24,679 bases of DNA, taken from NCBI GenBank assembly GCA_027028725.1, contig JALVIB010000059.1:1-24679 (forward strand), in the 5' to 3' direction. This stretch comes from Candidatus Altimarinota bacterium (lineage in GTDB: Bacteria > Patescibacteriota > Gracilibacteria > UBA4473). How positions within the stretch are numbered: the stretch's first letter is position 1; each line of letters begins with the position of its first letter. Shown in pieces: positions 16,064 through 22,350 of this stretch. Below the pieces are notes generated by a model that was not told where the DNA came from, made no database searches, and worked only from the letters and a program-made list of their open reading frames with translations. Position numbers and translations under genes: made by a program.

Positions 16064-17044
16064 TTATTTAAATATCGTATAATCAAACGCTCCGATACTT
16101 GGTTTTTCTTTGTAATCTTCCGCAACAACTTTTTTGAATCCTTTGAAATTAACCGTTGAAGTAATTGTGTAAATATTTCGCGGGATTTTTACATTGTTAT
16201 TTCCTTCTAGTTTGAAATTCAGAACTGCGAAATGTTTATCAGTATTATCAATAAAAGGCAAAACTGGTTGAAAAGAGATTTCGTAATTAGCTGAATTAGA
16301 GTCTGCCATAAAGTTTTTTAATGAAGTAGTTGTATCACCGGAAGGAAGAATTTTTCCCGGATTAGTGGTGTCGTTAAAATTAATAATTCCGTTTGCCCAA
16401 TTAACATTTTGGGCAGTTCCTCCATTTGCTTCCATGTCTTTCTTGCAATAAAAAGAACTATTGCTACAAGGTTCTGACGGATTATCCGCCTGCGGAATCC
16501 AAGTTTCATATTTTCCGCTACTGTTTTTTCGCGAAACAGAAAAAACTATCGCTACTTTGTTATCTCCCTGATCTTTAAAAATTGGATTGTCTGGAAATGA
16601 CAATTTTAAGGATTGCCTGCCAGCTGCATCTATTCCCTGTATGCTAGAATCACTAAATTTTGCTCCAACATTATCTGAACTATCCCAATACAACGGAATC
16701 GTGATTTTTTCATTTTCATGCATTGTTCCTACGATTTTCTCATCTTTCCTTCCATCTATTTTCCACTGCACATCAGCCCCTAATTCCGGAAAATTAATAT
16801 TTTGTGCTGACTGAGAATCATCTAATTTCAACCCCGCGCCTCGCACGCTGTGATGAAAAAGTGCCGCTTCCTTCCCCGCTTCCGCCATAAAAAAAGCCTG
16901 ATTCGACCGCGCGATATTATTCGCTTGATCCAGCGATCGATTAATTGAAGCAATAATCGCTACCGAAACTCCCATCAAAATCAAGGAAGCTACAATCGAA
17001 ACAAATAAGGAAAACCCGCGATTTTTTAATTTTTTTGTGTTCAT
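16064..17044 (-). CDS. PilX-like type IV pilus minor pilin
   Basis: The N-terminus MNTKKLKNRGFSLFVSIV carries a short basic leader and a prepilin-peptidase-like site (RG before FSL), followed by a hydrophobic helix to about residue 34 and the polar stretch NIARSNQAFFMAEAGKEAAL typical of PilX-type minor pilins. The glutamate at +5 of major pilins is absent, as is common in this subgroup. The remaining 260 residues form a beta-rich globular domain with three or more cysteines (PCSNSSFYCKKD). Minor pilins help assemble type IV pili, used for attachment, twitching and DNA uptake. No other pilus genes are visible in this window. The gene converges with the muramidase gene, 11 bases apart, the gap lying in a motif copy, and is divergent from gpmI. 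Confidence 0.7.
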   Translation of the reverse strand: MNTKKLKNRGFSLFVSIVASLILMGVSVAIIASINRSLDQANNIARSNQAFFMAEAGKEAALFHHSVRGAGLKLDDSQSAQNINFPELGADVQWKIDGRKDEKIVGTMHENEKITIPLYWDSSDNVGAKFSDSSIQGIDAAGRQSLKLSFPDNPIFKDQGDNKVAIVFSVSRKNSSGKYETWIPQADNPSEPCSNSSFYCKKDMEANGGTAQNVNWANGIINFNDTTNPGKILPSGDTTTSLKNFMADSNSANYEISFQPVLPFIDNTDKHFAVLNFKLEGNNNVKIPRNIYTITSTVNFKGFKKVVAEDYKEKPSIGAFDYTIFK

Positions 17045-17087
17045 TTCTTTCAGTTTAGCTTAAAATCAAAGAAATTTAAAAAAATCT

Positions 17088-18773
17088 ATGAAAAAAGTGG
17101 CTTTAATCATTCTCGACGGCTTTGGTTTGGGACATCACGATAAAGGTGATGCCATTTATCACGCCAAAAAACCTTTTCTGCAAAAACTTTTCGATTCGCA
17201 AAATTTCGCGAGATTAAAGACGGACGGCGAAGCAGTTGGTCTGCCGAGTTTTCAAACTGGTGGCTCGGAAGCCGGTCATTTAGCCATCGGTGCGGGACGA
17301 CCGGTCAAGCAGTTTTTAACAAAAATTAATGAAGATGATTTTATGAAAAACGAAAAACTCGTGAAATTATTTGAAAAAGCAAAATTTACCCTGAGCGACA
17401 AACACAAAGACCTAAATTGTGAGCCGAATGGGACACGCGAAAGTGGTAAAATCCACTTTGTCGGGATGATTTCCGATGGCGGAATCCATAGCTTCCTGCC
17501 ACACCTTTTGGATTTATTGGAAATGGCAAAAGTTTATAAAATTCGCGAGATTTATATCCACGCTATAACTGATGGACGCGATGTCGGCGAACGATCTGCC
17601 AAAAAATTTATTGAGCAAATCGAAGAAAAAGGAATTGGCAAAATTGCCAGCATCGGCGGTCGTTTCTACGCTATGGACCGCGATAACAATTGGGACCGTA
17701 TCCAAGCCGCTTACAATGTTATGACCGGCAAAAATTCAGTTAAGCTCCCTCTCCTCCGAGGAGAGGGCGGGGGTGAGGTCAAAAATCCCGCGAAAAATTC
17801 AAGTCACTTTCCCCCTGACAAGGGGGCGAGGGGGTTTGTCGACGAATTCTACGCCACTTCTGATAAATCTGATTACTATTTACCGCCAACTTTATTGGAT
17901 AAAAACGGCGCAATTCAAAAAAATGATGTTGTTATCTGTTTCAACTACCGAATTGACCGTATGCGTCAGCTTTGGTCAGCATTTTGTGATGAAAAATTTG
18001 ATAAATTTTCGCGGGATTTTCGTTTAGATCCACAAAATTTAGGAGTTTTTGGAAGTTATTATCCTGATGCCGTGCAAATTTATCAAGAAGAAAAAGGCGG
18101 AGTCAAAAACACCTTAGGAGAAGTAATTTCGCGCTGTGCCCCGCAAGGCGGTGGCGAAAATTTAGCACAACTGCGAATTTCCGAGACGGAAAAATTCAAC
18201 CATGTGACATTTTATTTTTCTGGTGGCAGAAAAGAAGAATTCGCGGGCGAAGACCGAATTTTAATTCCTTCACCGAAATGTGCGAGTTATGCCGAAAAAC
18301 CAGAAATGTCCGCGGTTGAGCAAACGGATGCTTTATTGAAAAAAATCGCGGAAAAAGATTATTCTCTGATTGTCCAAAATTTCGCGAATTCTGATTTGGT
18401 CGGGCATTCGGGAGTTTTGGAAGCGGCGATTAAATCGATTGAAACTTTGGATAAATGTCTATCTCGTGAAGTTCCGGCGCTTTTGGAAAAAGGATACGCG
18501 GTGATTATCACGGCGGATCACGGAAATTCCGATGAAATGCTTTATCCGAATGGCGAACCAAACGCTAGTCATACGAAAAACCTCGTCCCGCTGTGGATTT
18601 TGGAAAACAAGAAAAACAAGTCCGGACTTACCCAAGTCCGGACTACCCCAAGTCCGGACTTAAGTTTTTCTTTGAAAGGTAAAAAAGGAACTTTGGCGGA
18701 CATCGCCCCGACTATTTTAAAACTTTTGGAAATCGAAAAACCAGCTGAAATGACCGGAGAAAGTTTGGTGTAA
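17088..18773 (+). CDS. gpmI: 2,3-bisphosphoglycerate-independent phosphoglycerate mutase
   Basis: This enzyme interconverts 3- and 2-phosphoglycerate in glycolysis using two metal ions and a phosphoserine intermediate. Seen here are LIILDGFGLG (metal ligand Asp10), QTGGSEAGHLAIGAGR with the catalytic Ser60, HAITDGRDV, DRIQAAY, NYRIDRMRQL, VGHSG and ITADHGNSDEM. The 561 residues exceed the usual 510 or so. The excess fits three in-frame repeat-derived inserts: residues 219-251 (a CCCTCTCC box, an iterated motif and a CCCCCT box in a row), 348-357 (SRCAPQGGGE, shared with the gene at 10866), and 511-527 (three AAGTCCGGACT palindromes at a 16-base period). All should lie in surface loops, since the motifs on either side are intact, so the enzyme is probably active. 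It is divergent from the pilin gene with a 43-base gap. Confidence 0.95.
   Translation: MKKVALIILDGFGLGHHDKGDAIYHAKKPFLQKLFDSQNFARLKTDGEAVGLPSFQTGGSEAGHLAIGAGRPVKQFLTKINEDDFMKNEKLVKLFEKAKFTLSDKHKDLNCEPNGTRESGKIHFVGMISDGGIHSFLPHLLDLLEMAKVYKIREIYIHAITDGRDVGERSAKKFIEQIEEKGIGKIASIGGRFYAMDRDNNWDRIQAAYNVMTGKNSVKLPLLRGEGGGEVKNPAKNSSHFPPDKGARGFVDEFYATSDKSDYYLPPTLLDKNGAIQKNDVVICFNYRIDRMRQLWSAFCDEKFDKFSRDFRLDPQNLGVFGSYYPDAVQIYQEEKGGVKNTLGEVISRCAPQGGGENLAQLRISETEKFNHVTFYFSGGRKEEFAGEDRILIPSPKCASYAEKPEMSAVEQTDALLKKIAEKDYSLIVQNFANSDLVGHSGVLEAAIKSIETLDKCLSREVPALLEKGYAVIITADHGNSDEMLYPNGEPNASHTKNLVPLWILENKKNKSGLTQVRTTPSPDLSFSLKGKKGTLADIAPTILKLLEIEKPAEMTGESLV
17742..17840 (+). repeat. Triple repeat insertion inside gpmI
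   Basis: Three different repeat types lie head to tail within the reading frame: a CCCTCTCC...GGAGAGGG hairpin (17746-17766) with GGGGGTGAGG, a core motif CCCGCGAAA (17787-17795), and a CCCCCT-GACA-AGGGGG box followed by cgaggggg (17811-17835). The encoded stretch (LPLLRGEGGGEV, NPAK, FPPDKGARGF) has no counterpart in the family pattern I know. Confidence 0.8.
18618..18661 (+). repeat. Three AAGTCCGGACT palindromes at 16-base period in gpmI
   Basis: Copies start at 18618, 18634 and 18650. The period of 16 places each in a different reading frame, so one palindrome yields SGL, VRT and SPD in turn. The middle copy ends in A instead of T. Confidence 0.85.
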
Positions 18774-19085
18774 AATCCCACGAAAATTAAAAAATAATTC
18801 CAAAGTCTTCCTCCTTTTTTCAAAGGAGGACTGAGGAGGATTTCTCTGTGCAAAATCCCGCGAAAAAAATAATTCCCAAGTCTTCCCCCCCGCAAGGCGG
18901 GGGGGTTGAGGGGGATTTTTATGTAAAGGAAAACAATCTAGTCTAGATTCCTGCCTCCGCAGGAATGAGGACGATGAAAAATTTCGCGGGAATTTAAAGG
19001 AGCGAAAATATTCGCTCCCTACATTTTGCAAAAGACTATTTCCCCCTGATAAGGGGGCTAGGGGGTTTTATTTTTTCGCGGGATT
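18774..19085. repeat. Intergenic repeat island between gpmI and thrS
   Basis: No gene is seen in these 312 bases; open frames here are repeat shadows. In order: a one-mismatch motif running from the gpmI stop (18772-18788); a CCTCCTTT-tttc-AAAGGAGG hairpin (18810-18829); a motif (18857-18865); a CCCCCCCGC-aag-GCGGGGGGG hairpin (18885-18905); a tctagattCCTGCctccGCAGGaatga element (about 18946-18967); then composite element copy 1 (18979-19088) with motif, GGAGCGAA hairpin (18999-19018), CCCCCT-gata-AGGGGG box (19042-19057) and a final motif (19074-19082). The hairpins could stop transcription from both convergent genes. Confidence 0.85.
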
Positions 19086-20846
19086 TTACTCCTCCAACAA
19101 CCCCAAAAACTCCTCCACACTTATCTGCTTATCTTTTTTCTCGCCATATTTTCGGATTGTTAGCTTTCCGCTTTTCACTTCACCATCTCCGATAATAATC
19201 GTGAACGGGATTTTCCCTGTTTGGGAGTTTCGCAGGCGTTTCCCTAGAGTATCAGAAGCATCAATAATTTCTGCTCGTCCAGAAATCCCGCGAATTTTCG
19301 CCAAAACTTCCTCCGCTCGTGGTAAATGTGCGTCCGTAACAGGCAAAATATGCGCTTGCACTGGCGCTAACCAAACCGGAAAAGCTCCCGCGAAATGCTC
19401 GATAATTACCGCCATAAAGCGTTCCAAACTCCCCGCAATCGCCCGATGAATCATCACCGGTGTCTGCCGTTTTCCTTCGTTATCAATGTATTCCAAGCCA
19501 AACCGCTCCGGTTGCACAAAATCAATCTGAATTGTCGCCAACTGCCATTCGCGCCCCAAAGAATCTTTGAACTGAAAATCCAGTTTCGGTCCGTAGAAAG
19601 CCGCTTCTCCTTCAATTCGTTCGTAAGGCAGGTTTTCAGATTTCGCGACTTCTTCCAAGAAAGATTCTGCTTTCTCCCAGTTTTCAGTCGCGCCTAAATA
19701 TTTTGATAAATTCGCGGAATCTCGCACCGATAAAGAAACTTTGAAGTCCCCCTCGTTAAACATTCCCAATTTAGTGTAAAATTCGCGAATTACTTTGACC
19801 AAATTTCGCGATTCTTCCAAAACCTGATCAGGCGTACAGAAAATATGTCCGTCGTCCTGCGTCAAGCTTCGCACTCGTGAAAGCCCCAAAAGTTCTCCCG
19901 GCTGCTCGTCGCGATAACAAGTTGTTGTTTCCGCGTAGCGAATCGGCAAATCGCGATAACTCCGCATTTGCGACGCGTAAATTTGCGTATGGTGCGGACA
20001 ATTCATCGGTTTCATCACAAACTGTGTGTCCCCTTTTCCGTGAACATGAAAAAGATCGTCCTTAAATTTCGCCCAGTGTCCCGAAGTTTCATACAAATCT
20101 TTTTTGGTAATATGCGGAATATTCACTCGCTCAAATCCGTATTTGGACTGGATTTTCATAATTGTGTCCTCCACTTTGTTGCGAATAAAAGTTCCTTTTG
20201 GCGTAAAAAGCGGTAATCCCGCCCCAACTTTTTCGGAAAAAGTGAATAATCCCAATTCTTGCCCTAATTTTCGGTGATCGCGTTTCGCGGCTTCGGCAAG
20301 AAAATGCTCATATTCCGCGAGTTTTTCTTCGTTGGGAAAAGCCACTCCGTAAATTCGTGTCAAAGTTTCGCGGTCTGAATCTCCCCGCCAGTAAGCCGCC
20401 GCGACTTTTGTTAATTTGAAAATTCCCAAATCTCCAGTTGAATCAAGATGCGGTCCCGCACAAATATCGCGGTAAACCGTGCGTCCTTCTTCGTCTACGA
20501 AATCGTAGGCGGAAATTTGTTCGCCCCGCTCCACAATTCCGTCAATCAGTTCCAACTTGTATTTATCATCTTTCCAAATTTCGCGGGCTTCTGCTTCGGT
20601 GAATTCTTGGCGGACAATTTTGAAGTTTTTATTCACAATCCAGCGCATTTTTTTCTGGATTTTTTTGAAATCTTTTTCGGAAATACTTTTCCCTTCGCCC
20701 AAATCAAAATCCTGATAAAACCCCTCGTCCGTCCACGGACCAACTCCGAGTTTCACATCAGGATGCATCATTTTGACCGCATAAGTCATGATATGCGAAG
20801 CAGTATGCTTTCGGCGTAGTTCGAGATCGTCGTGGTTGTTACACAT
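19086..20846 (-). CDS. thrS: Threonyl-tRNA synthetase, without TGS domain
   Basis: Class II synthetase that charges tRNA-Thr. The chain begins directly with the editing domain: HTASH at 14-18 and CAGPH at 129-133 give the HxxxH/CxxxH site that removes mis-attached serine. The catalytic core has its zinc ligands Cys283 (MNCPHH), His334 (DDGHIFC) and His467 (VMIHRA), motif 2 around YRDEQPGELLGLSRVRS, motif 3 around IHRAIAGSLERF, and a C-terminal anticodon-binding domain (APVQAHILPV, GDGEVKSGKLTIR). At 586 residues it lacks the 60-residue N-terminal TGS domain found in the common form of about 640. The start codon context is A-rich without a Shine-Dalgarno sequence. Three motif copies touch the gene: at the stop, at 19387 and at 20579. 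Confidence 0.96.
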   Translation of the reverse strand: MCNNHDDLELRRKHTASHIMTYAVKMMHPDVKLGVGPWTDEGFYQDFDLGEGKSISEKDFKKIQKKMRWIVNKNFKIVRQEFTEAEAREIWKDDKYKLELIDGIVERGEQISAYDFVDEEGRTVYRDICAGPHLDSTGDLGIFKLTKVAAAYWRGDSDRETLTRIYGVAFPNEEKLAEYEHFLAEAAKRDHRKLGQELGLFTFSEKVGAGLPLFTPKGTFIRNKVEDTIMKIQSKYGFERVNIPHITKKDLYETSGHWAKFKDDLFHVHGKGDTQFVMKPMNCPHHTQIYASQMRSYRDLPIRYAETTTCYRDEQPGELLGLSRVRSLTQDDGHIFCTPDQVLEESRNLVKVIREFYTKLGMFNEGDFKVSLSVRDSANLSKYLGATENWEKAESFLEEVAKSENLPYERIEGEAAFYGPKLDFQFKDSLGREWQLATIQIDFVQPERFGLEYIDNEGKRQTPVMIHRAIAGSLERFMAVIIEHFAGAFPVWLAPVQAHILPVTDAHLPRAEEVLAKIRGISGRAEIIDASDTLGKRLRNSQTGKIPFTIIIGDGEVKSGKLTIRKYGEKKDKQISVEEFLGLLEE

Positions 20847-20868
20847 TTTTTAATTGGTTATTTTTGAC

Positions 20869-20874
20869 ATTATA
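20869..20874 (-). promoter_or_regulatory. -10 element for thrS
   Basis: A perfect TATAAT on the minus strand (20869-20874) lies 22 bases before the thrS ATG. No good -35 box is present at the right distance; the best is TTCCAT. Confidence 0.45.
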
Positions 20875-20905
20875 ATTTTATTTCTATACAATGGAAGCAC
20901 ATCAC

Positions 20906-20927
20906 CCCGCCAGTTTCGGCTGGCGGG
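20906..20927. repeat. CCCGCCAG-CTGGCGGG hairpin
   Basis: A perfect 8-bp stem with a TTTCGG loop lies 4 bases beyond the stop of the NYN gene (which ends at 20932), in the short gap before thrS. No T run follows, so it is not a standard terminator. It resembles widespread GC-rich intergenic palindromes. Confidence 0.7.
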
Positions 20928-20931
20928 ACAT

Positions 20932-21594
20932 TTAAGTTGATAAAAAAGTCAGGTTTTTTAGGTTTATTATTCGCGGATAAAGTTCGGGATCTTGTTTTTT
21001 GAATTCAATAATTTCTCGCCCGAGAGAATAATAATTCGAAACAATATAAACCCATTTATCATTATTCAAACATTCTTTGATGGTATAAGCAAAATCCCCG
21101 TCTCCAGAAAACAAAATAATCGTCTGAAATCCCGCGAAATTTTTCATAATTTCTGTCACAATTTCGGCATCAAGGTCGCATTTAGGAATTTTAACTGAAC
21201 TTTGCATAATCTTACGCAGACTGTGTTCAAGGTTATTTTTGAGTTCTTTATCGACAATTTTGTCTGGTAAATTTTCTACAAACTCTTGAATTTCTTTAGC
21301 TTTTTTTTTGAAGCTGGAATTATCTAAAACCAAATCCATATATTTAACTTCTTTGGTAATAACTTCGTACCCAAAACTAGCAACTTTTTCCAAAAATTCG
21401 CGGGATTTTTCCGTGTTTCTGTGGCCGTAAAAAAACTGAATTTTTTCAACTTCTTCATGTGAAGAAATCCATTTATAAAGAAGATTTAAATCAACTTCCC
21501 AGCCAAGTTTCTCTTGTTGATTACGAATATTCGCCCAGTCAATCAAGACTATAGCTTTTCCTTTAATGATTAATTTAAATTCTGGTTCTTGCAT
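20932..21594 (-). CDS. NYN-domain (PIN-like, LabA/DUF88 type) protein
   Basis: A 220-residue soluble protein with the fold signatures of NYN domains, which are metal-dependent RNases related to PIN domains. AIVLIDWANIRNQQ at 14-27 supplies the first acidic residue (Asp19) and the usual N; KCDLDAEIVTEIM at 138-150 supplies Asp140 and Asp142; LFSGDGDFAY at 161-170 supplies the SGDxDF motif. The region between (about 85-135) is a charged helical insert. Such proteins are thought to cut RNA, but the substrate is unknown here. Two iterated-motif copies are translated as NFAGF and, from a copy one base short of the full form, KSREFL. It lies between thrS and a small membrane protein and is separated from the upstream gene by a repeat island, so it probably has its own transcript. 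Confidence 0.85.
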   Translation of the reverse strand: MQEPEFKLIIKGKAIVLIDWANIRNQQEKLGWEVDLNLLYKWISSHEEVEKIQFFYGHRNTEKSREFLEKVASFGYEVITKEVKYMDLVLDNSSFKKKAKEIQEFVENLPDKIVDKELKNNLEHSLRKIMQSSVKIPKCDLDAEIVTEIMKNFAGFQTIILFSGDGDFAYTIKECLNNDKWVYIVSNYYSLGREIIEFKKQDPELYPRIINLKNLTFLST

Positions 21595-21930
21595 TTTAAA
21601 AATAAAAAATCCCGCGAAAAAAATCTTTTAAGTCCGGACTTAATTCATTTTAAAAAAACACAAAGTCCAGACTTGGGGATTTTTTTCAAAATCCCGCGAA
21701 ATTATTCGCTGGTCGTTGTTGTGTTAGCAGTTGTTGTATTTTTCACGGGGAAATAATAAATGTTTACGAAAAAAAGGCAAAAATTTCGCGGGATTTTAAA
21801 GGAGCGAAGATATTCGCTCCCTACATTTTCTACATTTTGCAAAAGACTTTTTCCCCCTGACAAGGGGGTTAGGGGGTTTTGTTATTTTTTCGCGAAATTT
21901 ATAAATTATTAACTCTTAACTTTTAACTTT
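21595..21930. repeat. Intergenic repeat island between the NYN and 101-aa genes
   Basis: These 336 bases hold: a motif (21611-21619); an AAGTCCGGACTT palindrome and a variant AAGTCCAGACTT (about 21630-21675), which can pair and terminate the upstream transcript; a motif (21693-21701) next to a stop codon of what looks like a gene remnant (21702-21782); and composite element copy 2 (21780-21901) with full 18-mer, GGAGCGAA hairpin (21801-21820), a duplicated ctacatttt, a CCCCCT-AGGGGG box (21853-21868) and TTCGCGAAATTT. Confidence 0.85.
21702..21782 (-). pseudogene. Possible 3' remnant of a lost gene
   Basis: On the minus strand a frame reads FFVNIYYFPVKNTTTANTT... to a TAA at 21702-21704 that runs straight into a motif copy, as at the ends of most genes here. 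The hydrophobic stretch and Thr/Asn-rich tail look like the C-terminus of a membrane or exported protein. The 5' part is replaced by the composite repeat, and no start codon is seen. It may be chance. Confidence 0.25.
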
Positions 21931-22236
21931 TTAATGTCCCCGCACAATAACAATTAAAGCGTTTATCAAAAGCACCAACAGCGTTAGCGGAAAAAGAAAA
22001 ATCGTGCAAAGAACAGAAAACGACAACGGAATCTGAAAATCCCGCGAAAAAATCAGACGCAAAATGTTTTCCAGCGCCTGTGTAAACCAGTGCGCGTAAA
22101 TCGTAATTCCCGCGATTATGATAAAGAAAATCCAGATCAAAATCCCGATAAAAAACTGCCATACTCCGAGCAGAAACGGAACTTTGTCGTTATACTCCGG
22201 ACGACGAACGCGACGAACTTGTGGATATTTTTTCAT
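21931..22236 (-). CDS. Small membrane protein of unknown function (101 aa)
   Basis: The chain has a basic N-terminus (MKKYPQVRRVRRPEYNDK) and two long hydrophobic segments at about 20-48 (FLLGVWQFFIGILIWIFFIIIAG) and 70-98 (LSFSVLCTIFLFPLTLLVLLINALIVIV). The second frame in the same strand (21923-22162) is rejected because it lacks a good start and reads against this hydrophobic pattern. A motif copy encodes IFSRDF between the two helices. It lies downstream of metG, 106 bases away across a repeat, and may share its transcript. Not recognised as a family; two-helix proteins like this are often DUF4389-type or transporter accessory proteins, but I do not assign one. Confidence 0.65.
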   Translation of the reverse strand: MKKYPQVRRVRRPEYNDKVPFLLGVWQFFIGILIWIFFIIIAGITIYAHWFTQALENILRLIFSRDFQIPLSFSVLCTIFLFPLTLLVLLINALIVIVRGH

Positions 22237-22252
22237 TTTTTTCTTTTTTTAC

Positions 22253-22350
22253 TCCCTCTCCAAGCCTGTCCCGCGAACGCGGGAGGGAGAGGGTTGGGGT
22301 GAGGGCTATTTCGCAGGATTTTAAGTCCCCTGATAAGGGGATTTAGGGGT
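22253..22350. repeat. CCCTCTCC box and CCCCT box running into metG
   Basis: CCCTCTCC...GGGAGAGGG with GGGGTGAGGG (about 22255-22305) encloses a CCCGCG-AA-CGCGGG hairpin (22271-22284). A degenerate motif (22310-22323) and a CCCCT-gata-AGGGG box with aggggtta (22327-22350) follow. The last part supplies the final codons (Asn-Pro-stop) of metG. Confidence 0.75.

Noticed and set aside
18618..18661. Regularly spaced palindromes resembling a miniature CRISPR array
   Set aside because: The period is 16 bases with 4-base spacers, it lies in a coding frame, and there are no cas genes.
18569..19031. Two overlapping minus-strand frames (108 and 104 codons) across the gpmI end and the repeat island
   Set aside because: They consist of translated repeats (PPLKKGGR, PPQPPRLAGGKTW) and the antisense of gpmI; the repeats carry few stops in any frame, so the frames are by-products.
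21923..22162. A second minus-strand frame of 79 codons overlapping the 101-aa gene
   Set aside because: The 101-codon frame has a better start (A-rich leader, MKKYPQVRR) and clear membrane helices; the other is its frame-shifted shadow.
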